Assembly (NCBI RefSeq): GCF_046600735.1
Contig: NZ_JBJMAW010000002.1
Location: forward strand, 186,001 to 250,000
Source: Novilysobacter_A longmucuonensis
Lineage (GTDB): Bacteria > Pseudomonadota > Gammaproteobacteria > Xanthomonadales > Xanthomonadaceae
Direction of reading: 5' to 3'
DNA length: 64,000 nucleotides
Shown here: one piece after another, positions 7,636 through 16,311 of the stretch
Position numbering within the stretch: the stretch's first letter is position 1
Layout of the letters: the number at the start of each line of letters is the position of its first letter
The notes under the pieces: model-generated
What the model saw: the letters and a program-made list of their open reading frames with translations, nothing else
The model's database searches: none
What the model was told of the DNA's origin: nothing
Position numbers and translations under genes: made by a program

Positions 7636-10215
7636 TCAGTACATGACCCGCAGGGTCACGCCGTAGGTCGCCGGCGCGCCGAGGAAGGCGTTGTAGGAAT
7701 TGAACGGGTTGCCCGGCGCCGGCGAGACGTTCTGCAGCGGCGCGTCGAAGCCGACCTGCACGTACTCCTCGTCGGTGATGTTCAGGCCCCACAGCTCGAC
7801 CATCCAGCGCCGGTCGCGCGAACCGAAGCCGAGCCGGGCATTCACCACCGCGTAGCCTTCCTGCTCCTTCTCGACATCCAGGTCCGACCCGGTGTTGTAG
7901 TCGGACATGTACTTGCCGCCGAGGTTAAACCGGCCGATCAGGTCACTGCCGAAATCCCACTCGTAGGTCACCGAGCCGGAGGTCGACCACAGCGGCGCGA
8001 AGCTGACCCGGCTGCCCGGCAGTTTGTATAGCTGACCGGTCGGTTCCACGAAGTCCCCGCCCGGAATGCTGTCGCTGTAGCGGGTGTCGGCGTACACCAG
8101 CCCGCCCTGGAACATCAGCCCGTCGACGCCGGTCTGCCACAGGATTTCGGTGTCGATGCCCTGCGAGACCGCCTCGGGGATCGAACGCACCACGAAGCTG
8201 GTGCCGAGGAAGCTGTTGAGCTGAAAGTCGCTGTAGGTCTGGTGGAACAGGGTGGCGTTGAGCAGCAGGTTGCCGTCGGCCCAGGTGGTCTTGGCACCCA
8301 GCTCGTAGCTGTCGACGAACTCGCCCGGAAACGAGGTGTCGTTGACCGGCACGATGCCCTGACCGGCGCTGGACAGGCCGTTGGCCGACTGCACCCGGTC
8401 GAGGTTGAAGCCGCCCGCCTTGTAGCCGCGCGCGGCCGATGCGTAGGTCATGACGTGCTCGTTCCAGCGGTAGGCGGCCTTGAGGGTGCCCGACCATTCG
8501 TTCTCCTCGCGCTCCTGCTGGGTGACGCGGCCGTTGTGCAGCGGGTTGGCCCACGGCAGGCAGCTGAAGCCGATCACCTGCGGGATGACCGAGGGCAATG
8601 CCGAGGCCGGCACGCCGCGCGCGAGCAGCGCCTGGGCGATGCGCTGCTGCCCGCCCGGCCCCAGCATCGCCGAGCAGCCGGGGCTTCCGTTGGGGTTGCT
8701 GTAGACCGACCGCAGCTCTTTCTCCTCACGGGTGTAGCGCAGGCCCAGGGTCAGGTCGAGTGCGTCGGTCGCGTGCCAGGTGTTGTTGGTGAACAGCGCC
8801 AGGCTGCGCGCGTTCTGCTCGTAGCGATCGTCGGCGCCGAGACCGGCGAACACCGTGCCGAAGGGCTGGCCGGACGCGTCGGCCAGGAAGGTCGCTGCGT
8901 TGGGCGCCTGGCCGAGGGCGGGGTTCACCAGCGACAGCAGCGCGATCGACAGGTACGGCTCGTAGGCGCCGCCGATGCGGTAGGTCTCGTTGCGCTCGAG
9001 GTCCTCGTCGGAATAGAACGCGCCGACCATCCAGTCGATCGAGTCGGTCGCGCCGGTCAGGCGGAATTCCTGGGTAAAGGTGTCGAACGCGGTCAGTGAC
9101 TCGTCCTCGTCGGCGTTGCGGTACAGCAGGTCGGCGGTGCTGAAGTCGAAGTCCAGGCCATTGATCGCATCCCACTGGCGCTGCGCGGTGATCGAGGTCA
9201 GCGTGGCGTTGCCGAGCCACGGCGAGACCCAGTTGACCTCGGCGGAGACGCCACCGTCCTTGATGTCCTGCTCGGTGCTGCGATTGCTCCAGGCGACCCG
9301 CGCGAACGGGTCGGCCACCGGCGCCACGCCTTCATCCGGCGCCAGCGCGTCGATGATGCCGGCGGTCGCGCCGCGCACCACCGTCACGCCGGTGCAGCAG
9401 TTCTCCTCCCGGCTGGTGAAGTCGGCGATGACGTTGATGTCGAGGGTGTCGGTCGGCTCGAACAGCCACTGGCCGCGCAGCGAATGGAAGTTCTGGTCGT
9501 AGTCCTCGGTCTCGGTGCGCGGGCCGGCGCCGGTGCGCACGTCCATGAAGCCGTCACGCTTGCGCTTGGCGGCGTAGACACGGATCGCCGAGTTGTCGCC
9601 GACCGCGGTGTTGAACGCGCCCGACACGCCCAGCGCGTTGTAGTTGCCGATGGTGATCTCGCCCTCGGCCGAGGTGGTGTAGCTGGGGCGGCGGGTGATC
9701 ACGTTGATCACGCCGGCGGAGGTGTTCTTGCCGAATACCGTGCCTTGCGGCCCCTTGAGCACCTCGATGCGCTCGATCTCGCCCAGGTCGCCAAAGCCCA
9801 CGCCGTTGCGCGGCCGGTAGACGCCATCGATCACCACGCCGACCGAGGATTCCAGGCCGGCGTTGTCGCCGACGGTGCCGATGCCGCGGATGCGCGCGGT
9901 GGTCTGCGCTTCGCTCTGGGTGCTAGTGACGGTGAGCCCCGGCACCAGCACCTGCAGGTCCTTGACGTCGCGCACGCCGGTGTCGTGCAGCAACTGCTCG
10001 GGCAATGCGGTGATCGAGATCGGCACGTCCTGCAGGGCCTCCTCGCGCTTCTGCGCGGTCACCGTCAATGCCGACAGGGTGGTCAGTTCCTCGTCCTCAT
10101 CGGCCGCCGCGGCGGTGGCGGCCTCCTGTGCGGACAGCGGTGCGACAGCCAGCGATCCGAGTACGGCGACGACCGCCAGGACCAACACGTTCCGATTCGG
10201 CTTGCGACAAAGCAT
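7636..10215 (-). CDS. TonB-dependent outer-membrane receptor
   Basis: An 859-residue outer-membrane transporter energised by TonB. The start is the Met of MLCRKPNRN, preceded by GGGGGGAGAATCAA. A signal peptide of about 30 residues ends near LSAQEA. The TonB box/plug region follows (LTVTAQKREE, VPISITALPE, RIRGIGTV, IERIEVLKGPQGTVFGKNTSAG), then a 22-strand barrel ending in the aromatic residue of VTLRVMY. The substrate cannot be read from sequence. It lies 253 bp downstream of arsJ on the same strand, so a link to arsenic or to an arsenical is possible but unproven. Overall type resembles the receptors of complex organic substrates in sphingomonads and xanthomonads. Confidence 0.93.
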   Translation of the reverse strand: MLCRKPNRNVLVLAVVAVLGSLAVAPLSAQEAATAAAADEDEELTTLSALTVTAQKREEALQDVPISITALPEQLLHDTGVRDVKDLQVLVPGLTVTSTQSEAQTTARIRGIGTVGDNAGLESSVGVVIDGVYRPRNGVGFGDLGEIERIEVLKGPQGTVFGKNTSAGVINVITRRPSYTTSAEGEITIGNYNALGVSGAFNTAVGDNSAIRVYAAKRKRDGFMDVRTGAGPRTETEDYDQNFHSLRGQWLFEPTDTLDINVIADFTSREENCCTGVTVVRGATAGIIDALAPDEGVAPVADPFARVAWSNRSTEQDIKDGGVSAEVNWVSPWLGNATLTSITAQRQWDAINGLDFDFSTADLLYRNADEDESLTAFDTFTQEFRLTGATDSIDWMVGAFYSDEDLERNETYRIGGAYEPYLSIALLSLVNPALGQAPNAATFLADASGQPFGTVFAGLGADDRYEQNARSLALFTNNTWHATDALDLTLGLRYTREEKELRSVYSNPNGSPGCSAMLGPGGQQRIAQALLARGVPASALPSVIPQVIGFSCLPWANPLHNGRVTQQEREENEWSGTLKAAYRWNEHVMTYASAARGYKAGGFNLDRVQSANGLSSAGQGIVPVNDTSFPGEFVDSYELGAKTTWADGNLLLNATLFHQTYSDFQLNSFLGTSFVVRSIPEAVSQGIDTEILWQTGVDGLMFQGGLVYADTRYSDSIPGGDFVEPTGQLYKLPGSRVSFAPLWSTSGSVTYEWDFGSDLIGRFNLGGKYMSDYNTGSDLDVEKEQEGYAVVNARLGFGSRDRRWMVELWGLNITDEEYVQVGFDAPLQNVSPAPGNPFNSYNAFLGAPATYGVTLRVMY

Positions 10216-10468
10216 TTGATTCTCCCCCCCTTGTTGAATACGAAAAACCAGTGCCGACCGGGTATGTCCGCGCGGTTCCCTCTGCCCATTTGTAATGCAC
10301 CGCCTCGCGCAATGCCACTGCCGAAGGTCGGCCCGGAGCACGCACCGCTAGCCCAACATACGGCAGCGAACGGTAGCAAGAAGCTAGCACGCCATCGGGC
10401 GCTGTCATGCCGCGCCGCAACACAGCACCGCCATGTGCGATCGCCGGGCCAAGGGTGCGAATGCCGGC

Positions 10469-11689
10469 TCAAGGTGCGCTTGCCGCCTCGCGCGCATGCG
10501 GCGGCAGCGCCAGGGAGATCAGCGCCGCGGCCGCGATGAAGACCGCCGATATCCACAGGCATGCCGCGAGCCCGGCGACCTGGTAGACCCAGCCCGAGAG
10601 CACGGTCCCGATCAGCCGGCCCATCGCGTTGGCCATGTAGTAGAAACCGACATCGAGCGACACCCCGTCCTCGGCGGCGTAGCTGACGATCAGGTAGCTG
10701 TGCAACGAGGAATTGATCGCGAACAGCGCGCCGAAGAGGCCCAACCCGGCGATGAGCAGCGTCTGTGCCGGCCACTGCCCGAACACCGCCGCAATGCCCA
10801 GCGGCACCAGCGCGAGCAGCCCGGCCCAGGCAAACGCCTGCACGCGACCGGGCGGCTGGTCGTGACGGCCGGTGAGGCGCGGCGCGGCGGCCTGCACGAT
10901 GCCGTAGCCGATCACCCAGGTGGCCATGAAGGCACCGACCGACCGGTGCTCCCAGTCCAGCGAGGTGGCCAGGAACACCGGCAACGCGACGACGAACCAG
11001 ACATCGCGGGCGCCGAACAGGAACAAACGCGCCGCCGAGAGGACGTTGATCGCGCGACCCTTGGAGAACATCGCCTGGAATTTCGGCTTGGACCGGGCCC
11101 TGCCGAGGTCGCGCCGCAGCATCATCAGGCTTGCCAGCCACACCAGCATCAAGCCGGCGGCCATCGCCAGTACCGCAGCGCGGAACCCGATGCCGCCCAG
11201 CAGCAGCCCACCCAGAAAGAACCCGGCGCCCTTGAGCGCGTTCTTCGAGCCGGTCAGCGCCGCCACCCAGCGATACAGCGTGCCTTGTGCGCTGTCGGGC
11301 ACCAGCGATTTGACGCTGCTCTTGGCACTCATCTTGTTGAGGTCCTTGGCCACGCCCGACAGCGCCTGCGCCGCCATCACCCAGGGGATCGTCAGCCAAG
11401 CCACCGGCACGGCCAACATCGCCAGTGCCGCGATCTGCAGACCCAGGCCGATGTTCATGGTGCGGTTCAAGCCGATGCGCGCGCCGATCCAGCCGCCGAC
11501 CAGGTTGGTGATGACCCCGAAGATCTCGTAGAACAGGAACAGCAGCGCGATCTGCAACGGCCCGTAGCCGAGCTGGTGGAAGTGCAGCACCACCAGCATG
11601 CGCAGCGCACCGTCGGTCAGGGTGAACGCCCAGTAGTTGCCGGTGATCAATGCGTACTGGCGGACCGAGGGGGGAAACCGTTCTGACAT
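10469..11689 (-). CDS. arsJ: ArsJ organoarsenical efflux MFS transporter
   Basis: A 406-residue major-facilitator protein with about 11-12 membrane segments. In the ArsJ pathway, a GAPDH makes 1-arseno-3-phosphoglycerate from arsenate and ArsJ exports it, giving arsenate resistance without reduction. The N-terminus VRQYALITGNYWAFTLTDGA and the segments YEIFGVITNLVGGWIGAR and KDLNKMSAKSSVKSLVP agree with ArsJ as I know it. The partner GAPDH gene lies 85 bp upstream and arsR beyond it, all on one strand. Identification therefore rests on both family pattern and context. I see no arsC or arsB/acr3 in the window. Confidence 0.9.
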   Translation of the reverse strand: MSERFPPSVRQYALITGNYWAFTLTDGALRMLVVLHFHQLGYGPLQIALLFLFYEIFGVITNLVGGWIGARIGLNRTMNIGLGLQIAALAMLAVPVAWLTIPWVMAAQALSGVAKDLNKMSAKSSVKSLVPDSAQGTLYRWVAALTGSKNALKGAGFFLGGLLLGGIGFRAAVLAMAAGLMLVWLASLMMLRRDLGRARSKPKFQAMFSKGRAINVLSAARLFLFGARDVWFVVALPVFLATSLDWEHRSVGAFMATWVIGYGIVQAAAPRLTGRHDQPPGRVQAFAWAGLLALVPLGIAAVFGQWPAQTLLIAGLGLFGALFAINSSLHSYLIVSYAAEDGVSLDVGFYYMANAMGRLIGTVLSGWVYQVAGLAACLWISAVFIAAAALISLALPPHAREAASAP

Positions 11690-11707
11690 TGGCAGCTAAG
11701 TGCTCGC

Positions 11708-11773
11708 GTAGAGCCGAGCTTGCTCGGCTGCGGTGATCGGGTCGGAAGGGCAGCCGAGCAAGCTCGGTTCTAC
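11708..11773. repeat. Paired REP palindromes between the GAPDH gene and arsJ
   Basis: Two copies of GTAGAGCCGAGCTTGCTCGG face each other, 11708-11730 and, inverted, 11751-11773 with one change (GGTTCTAC). Each can fold alone and the pair can fold together. The element fills almost the whole 85-bp gap between the two arsenic genes, so it may act as a transcript-processing or attenuation site. Confidence 0.85.
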
Positions 11774-11774
11774 G

Positions 11775-12779
11775 TCACGCGGAGCCGACCCTGAGCACCA
11801 GCTCCGCGGTCCGGTTCACATAGCCCCACTCGTTGTCGTACCACGCGAATATCTTGACCTGCGTGCCGTTGATGACCCGCGTCGACAGTGCATCGACGAT
11901 GCTCGAGCGCGGATCGCCGAGATAATCGATCGACACCAGCGGCCGCTCCTCGAACCCCAGGATCCCGCGCAGCGGCCCGGCCTCCGACCCCGCGCGCAGC
12001 AGCGCGTTGACCTCCTCCACCGTAGTCGCGCGCTCGACCTCGAACACGCAATCGGTCAGCGATGCATTGGTCAGCGGCACGCGCACCGCGATGCCGTCGA
12101 GCCGGCCCTCGAGCTCCGGAAAGATCGAGGCGATCGCGGTGGCCGAGCCGGTCGAGGTCGGGATCAGGCTGGTCCCGCACGAACGCGCCCGGCGCAGGTC
12201 CTTGTGCGGCGCATCGACGATGGTCTGGGTGTTGGTCAGCGAATGGATCGTGGTCAGGCTGCCGTGGCGGATGCCGAGGCCCTGGCGGATCACCTTGACC
12301 ACCGGCGCCAGGCAGTTGGTGGTGCAGGAAGCCGCGGTGACGATGCGATGCACCGCCGGATCGAACAGGTGGTCGTTGACCCCGACCACCGCATCGAGCA
12401 CGCCCGGCTCCTTGACCGGCGCGGTAACCACCACGCGCGCCACGCCCTGGTCCAGATACGGCTGCAGTTGCGCCGACTTGCGGAACCTGCCGGAGGCCTC
12501 GATCACCACGTCGCAGGCCGACCAGTCGGTCTCGGCGATCCGGCTGTTGCGCGTCACCGCGATGCGGCGCCCACCGATCAGCAGATCGTCGCCGTCGTGG
12601 CGCGCCTCGTGGTGCCAGCGGCCGTGCACCGAATCGAAGTTGAGCAGGTGCGCGAGCGTGGCCGCATCGGCGGCAGGATCGTTGACCTGCACGAACTCGA
12701 GTTCCGGCCATTCCCACGCCGCGCGCAGGGTCAGCCGCCCCATGCGGCCGAAGCCGTTGATGCCTGTCTTGATGGTCAT
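11775..12779 (-). CDS. gap: ArsJ-associated glyceraldehyde-3-phosphate dehydrogenase
   Basis: A 334-residue NAD-dependent GAPDH. In arsJ operons this enzyme uses arsenate in place of phosphate to form 1-arseno-3-phosphoglycerate, the substrate of ArsJ. The NAD-binding N-terminus is INGFGRMGRLTLRAA, the catalytic Cys152 is in AASCTTNC, and the C-terminal WYDNEWGYVNRTAELV is intact. ArsJ-linked GAPDHs form a clade separate from glycolytic GapA, and the position between arsR and arsJ is the main reason for this assignment. Sequence alone would only say GAPDH. The gap to arsR contains an inverted-repeat element. Confidence 0.9.
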   Translation of the reverse strand: MTIKTGINGFGRMGRLTLRAAWEWPELEFVQVNDPAADAATLAHLLNFDSVHGRWHHEARHDGDDLLIGGRRIAVTRNSRIAETDWSACDVVIEASGRFRKSAQLQPYLDQGVARVVVTAPVKEPGVLDAVVGVNDHLFDPAVHRIVTAASCTTNCLAPVVKVIRQGLGIRHGSLTTIHSLTNTQTIVDAPHKDLRRARSCGTSLIPTSTGSATAIASIFPELEGRLDGIAVRVPLTNASLTDCVFEVERATTVEEVNALLRAGSEAGPLRGILGFEERPLVSIDYLGDPRSSIVDALSTRVINGTQVKIFAWYDNEWGYVNRTAELVLRVGSA

Positions 12780-12830
12780 TGCATTTGTCTCGATCGAAAT
12801 GTGTCAGGCGTCATCAACGCGTTTCAGTCG

Positions 12831-12920
12831 CCATTCCCGCGAACGCGGGAACCCAGTGACTTCGCTTCTGCAGCACATGAAAACAAAGGCGCTGGATCCC
12901 CGCCTTCGCGGGGATGACGA
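12831..12920. repeat. Inverted-repeat (MITE-like) element between arsR and the GAPDH gene
   Basis: The left arm (12831-12857) contains CATTCCCGCGAACGCGGGAA and the right arm (12888-12919) contains GATCCCCGCCTTCGCGGGGA. The arms are inverted relative to each other, and each is also an internal hairpin. About 30 bp of unrelated sequence lies between. This is the widespread proteobacterial repeat of the ATTCCCGCGAAAGCGGGAAT type. It must be transcribed if arsR and the GAPDH gene share a message. Confidence 0.75.
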
Positions 12921-12970
12921 GCTCGGCGGGATGACGAGCTTGGGCGGGCTGACAGCCGTTTGCATGTTCG

Positions 12971-13309
12971 TCATCGCGCGGAGCGCCTGTGCTGAGGCAC
13001 GGAGGTCGGCTCACATCGCGCGCTGTCGCCGCCGCAGCAGTTCTCGGTGAGGTAGCCGACCAGCCCCTGCATCGCCGCGAAGTTCGCGCGATAGGTGATG
13101 CTGCGGCCGTTCTGCTCGGCGTCGATCAGCCCGGCCTGCAGCAGGGTTTTGAGATGGAACGAGAGCGTGGTCGCAGTGATGCCGACCGCCTCGCCCAGAT
13201 CGCCCGGGCAGGCCCCATCGGGACCGAGTTCAACCAGGTGGCGGAAGATCGCCAGGCGGGATTTCTGGGCGAGCCCGGCCAGCGCGTCGAGGGCTTGTTG
13301 GGTGTGCAT
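12971..13309 (-). CDS. arsR: ArsR-family metalloregulator
   Basis: A 112-residue winged-helix repressor that leaves DNA on binding trivalent arsenic or antimony. The helix-turn-helix spans about residues 35-60 (LGEAVGITATTLSFHLKTL). The metal site is C-terminal: adjacent Cys91-Cys92 in LTENCC plus Cys99, the Acidithiobacillus-type ArsR arrangement rather than the E. coli ELCVCDL type. It is the promoter-proximal gene of arsR-gap-arsJ. Its inducer is arsenite although the neighbouring genes treat arsenate, so reduction elsewhere in the cell would be needed for induction. It is divergent from mutS. Confidence 0.9.
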   Translation of the reverse strand: MHTQQALDALAGLAQKSRLAIFRHLVELGPDGACPGDLGEAVGITATTLSFHLKTLLQAGLIDAEQNGRSITYRANFAAMQGLVGYLTENCCGGDSARCEPTSVPQHRRSAR

Positions 13310-13512
13310 AGTTCGATGATGCTGGAAATATGGTTACAACGCCATGACAAGCAGCCAACAGGTATGTAAGCAGCGATGGAGCTCAATAGCGCCGCGCCCC
13401 GTTTGTCTCCTTCCTTCCAAGGGGAGGGCTAAAGCAGGCACCACCCCTGCTCGCTACAATCGACCGCTTTCGCGGCCGGCGTCGTCACGGCCCCACTTTC
13501 CGCAGTGAGCCG

Positions 13513-16122
13513 ATGTCCAGCACTTCCGAAAAGCCGCCCGAACACACCCCGTTGATGAAGCAGTTCTTCGCCGCCAAGGCGGAGCACCCCGACGTGCTGC
13601 TGTTTTTCCGGATGGGCGACTTCTACGAGCTGTTCTTCGACGACGCGCGCAAGGCCGCCCGGCTGCTCGACATCACCCTGACCCAGCGCGGCAGCTCCGG
13701 CGGCCAGCCGATCCCGATGGCGGGCGTGCCGCACCACGCCGCCGAGGGTTACCTGGCGCGGCTGGTCGCGCTCGGCGAGTCAGTGGCGATCTGCGAGCAG
13801 ATCGGTGATCCGGCCGCGAGCAAGGGTCTGGTCGAGCGCAAGGTGGTGCGCATCGTCACCCCGGGTACGGTCACCGACGAGGCGTTGCTCAACGAGCGCC
13901 GCGACACGCTGCTGCTGGCGGTGTCGCGCAACAAGCACGGTTACGGCATCGCCTGGGCCGACCTGGCCGGCGGGCGCTTCCTGGTCAACGAGGTCGCCAG
14001 TGCAGACGCATTGGAGGCCGAGCTCGCGCGGCTGGAGCCGGCCGAAACCCTGTGCGCCGACGAGGACGGCTGGCCGGCGTGCGTGATCGAGCGCAGCGGC
14101 CTGCGCCGGCGCGCGCCGTGGCTGTTCGATGCCGACAGCGGCCGCCGTCAGTTGCTGCGGTTCTTCAACCTGCACGACCTGTCCGGCTTCGGCCTCGACG
14201 ACAAGCCTTTGTCGATCGCCGCCGCGGCCGCGCTGCTGGGTTACGTCGAAGAGACCCAGAAGCAGCGCCTGCCACACCTGAGCTCCATCGCGGTCGAATC
14301 CGGCGACGGCGCGATCGCGATGAACGCCGCCACCCGGCGCCACCTCGAACTCGATACCCGCGTCGACGGCGACACCCGGCACACCCTGCTGGGCGTGCTC
14401 GACAGCACGATCACGCCGATGGGCGGGCGCCTGCTGCGGCGCTGGCTGCATCGGCCGCTGCGCGACCGGCCGATCCTGCGTCGGCGGCACCAGGCGGTCG
14501 CCACGCTGATCGACTCGCGCGCCGGCGAGGCCCTGCGCGAGCGCTTTCGCGCGCTCGGCGACCTGGAACGCATCCTGACCCGCATCGCCCTGCGCAGCGC
14601 GCGGCCGCGCGACCTGTCGACGCTGCGCGACGGCCTCGGCCTGCTGCCGGACGTGCGCGCCCTGCTCGCCCCGCTCGACGCCCCGCGCCTGAACGAGCTG
14701 GTCGACGACCTCGGCCGGCACGACGAACAGGCGCATCTGCTGGCCTCGGCGATCGTGCCGCAGCCCCCGGTGCTGGCGCGCGATGGCGGCGTGTTCGCCG
14801 AAGGTTACGACTCCGAGCTTGACGAGCTGCGTACCCTGTCGAGCACCGCCGACCAGTTCCTGGTCGACCTGGAAGCCCGCGAACGCATCGCCAGCGGCAT
14901 CGCCACGCTCAAGGTCGGCTACAACCGCGTGCACGGCTATTACCTGGAGGTCAGCAAGGCGCACGCGGCCAGGGCGCCGACCCACTACACCCGGCGGCAG
15001 ACGCTGAGCAATGCCGAGCGCTACATCACCGAGGAGCTCAAGCAGTTCGAGGACAAAGTCCTGTCGGCGCGCGAGCGGGCACTGGCGCGCGAGCGCTTGC
15101 TCTACGAGCAGTTGCTCGATGCGCTCAACCAGAGACTGGACGTACTCAAGCTCTGCGCCGCCGCGCTGGCCGAACTCGACGTGCTGGCCGGTTTCGCCGA
15201 ACGCGCGCTGGCACTGGACTGGTCACAGCCGGAACTGGGCGACAACCCCGGCCTGCGCATCGAGCGCGGCCGCCACCCGGTGGTCGAGGCGGTGCGCAGC
15301 GAGCCGTTCGAGCCCAATGACCTCGTGCTCGACTGCGCCCCGGAACACGCCGGCCGGCGCATGCTGATCATCACCGGCCCGAACATGGGCGGCAAGTCGA
15401 CCTACATGCGCCAGAACGCGCTGATCGTGCTGCTCGCGCACATCGGCAGCTTCGTGCCGGCTTCGCGCGCGGTGATCGGCCCGATCGACCGCATCCTGAC
15501 CCGCATCGGCGCCGGCGACGACCTCGCCCGCGGCCAGTCCACCTTCATGGTCGAGATGAGCGAGACCAGCTACATCCTGCACCACGCCACCCAGCAGTCG
15601 CTGGTGCTGATGGACGAGATCGGCCGCGGCACCTCGACCTACGACGGCCTGGCACTGGCGGAGGCCTGCGCGCGCCACCTGGCGCAGGTCAACCGCGCCT
15701 ACACGCTGTTCGCCACCCACTATTTCGAATTGACCGCACTCGCGGAGCCGTCCAGCGGGATCGCGAACGTGCACCTGGACGCAGTCGAACATCGCGACCG
15801 GGAACATGGCGAGCAGCTGGTGTTCATGCACGCGGTCAAGGACGGGCCGGCCGATCGCAGCTTCGGCCTGCAGGTGGCGGCGCTGGCCGGGCTGCCCAGA
15901 TCGGTGATCGGTCAGGCCCGCGCTCGCCTGGCGGAACTGGAGCAACACAGCCGCGACGCGCCCAAACCCTCGATGGCGGCGGTGGCGCTGGACCAGCCGC
16001 AGCAGATCGGCCTGTTCACCCCGGCAGCCGCCGCGATGGAGGCACTGGCCGCACTGGAACCGGATGAACTGACTCCCAAACAGGCGCTGGAAGCGCTGTA
16101 CCGGCTCAAGGCGCTGACCTGA
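13513..16122 (+). CDS. mutS: DNA mismatch repair protein MutS
   Basis: An 869-residue ATPase that recognises mismatches and recruits MutL. The mismatch-binding motif FFRMGDFYELF lies near residues 32-42 and contains the Phe-x-Glu reading wedge. Clamp and lever domains follow. Walker A is GPNMGGKST at about 622 and Walker B is LVLMDEIGRGTSTYDG. The C-terminal tail ends with the tetramerisation-type helix ELTPKQALEALYRLK. It is complete. A TACAAT -10-like hexamer at 13455-13460 is a possible promoter element. It is divergent from the arsenic operon, and the next gene downstream is convergent. Confidence 0.98.
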   Translation: MSSTSEKPPEHTPLMKQFFAAKAEHPDVLLFFRMGDFYELFFDDARKAARLLDITLTQRGSSGGQPIPMAGVPHHAAEGYLARLVALGESVAICEQIGDPAASKGLVERKVVRIVTPGTVTDEALLNERRDTLLLAVSRNKHGYGIAWADLAGGRFLVNEVASADALEAELARLEPAETLCADEDGWPACVIERSGLRRRAPWLFDADSGRRQLLRFFNLHDLSGFGLDDKPLSIAAAAALLGYVEETQKQRLPHLSSIAVESGDGAIAMNAATRRHLELDTRVDGDTRHTLLGVLDSTITPMGGRLLRRWLHRPLRDRPILRRRHQAVATLIDSRAGEALRERFRALGDLERILTRIALRSARPRDLSTLRDGLGLLPDVRALLAPLDAPRLNELVDDLGRHDEQAHLLASAIVPQPPVLARDGGVFAEGYDSELDELRTLSSTADQFLVDLEARERIASGIATLKVGYNRVHGYYLEVSKAHAARAPTHYTRRQTLSNAERYITEELKQFEDKVLSARERALARERLLYEQLLDALNQRLDVLKLCAAALAELDVLAGFAERALALDWSQPELGDNPGLRIERGRHPVVEAVRSEPFEPNDLVLDCAPEHAGRRMLIITGPNMGGKSTYMRQNALIVLLAHIGSFVPASRAVIGPIDRILTRIGAGDDLARGQSTFMVEMSETSYILHHATQQSLVLMDEIGRGTSTYDGLALAEACARHLAQVNRAYTLFATHYFELTALAEPSSGIANVHLDAVEHRDREHGEQLVFMHAVKDGPADRSFGLQVAALAGLPRSVIGQARARLAELEQHSRDAPKPSMAAVALDQPQQIGLFTPAAAAMEALAALEPDELTPKQALEALYRLKALT

Positions 16123-16141
16123 CCGACCCAGGCGCCCGGCT

Positions 16142-16286
16142 CTGCGGGAGCGCCCCAGGGGCGCGACCGCCACCGGAACTCGCGCCCGTGGGGCGCTGCT
16201 GCAAGGGCGCAGCGGGATGGGTAGAGCCGAGCTTGCTCGGCTGACCTCCCTCACCGCGCAACGCAGCCGAGCAAGCTCGGCTCTAC
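16142..16286. repeat. Two adjacent REP pairs after mutS
   Basis: The first pair (16142-16202) is of the GGAGCGCCCC...GGGGCGCTGC type. The second (16221-16286) is a facing pair of GTAGAGCCGAGCTTGCTCGG copies. They fill the gap between the convergent ends of mutS and the PLP lyase gene, where they could also serve as transcription or decay barriers. Confidence 0.85.
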
Positions 16287-16311
16287 ACCATCGGGGGAAG
16301 GCGGCCTCGGA

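Noticed and set aside
11775..12779. Glycolytic GAPDH
   Set aside because: Context with arsR and arsJ points to the arsenate-handling paralogue. No other glycolysis gene is close.
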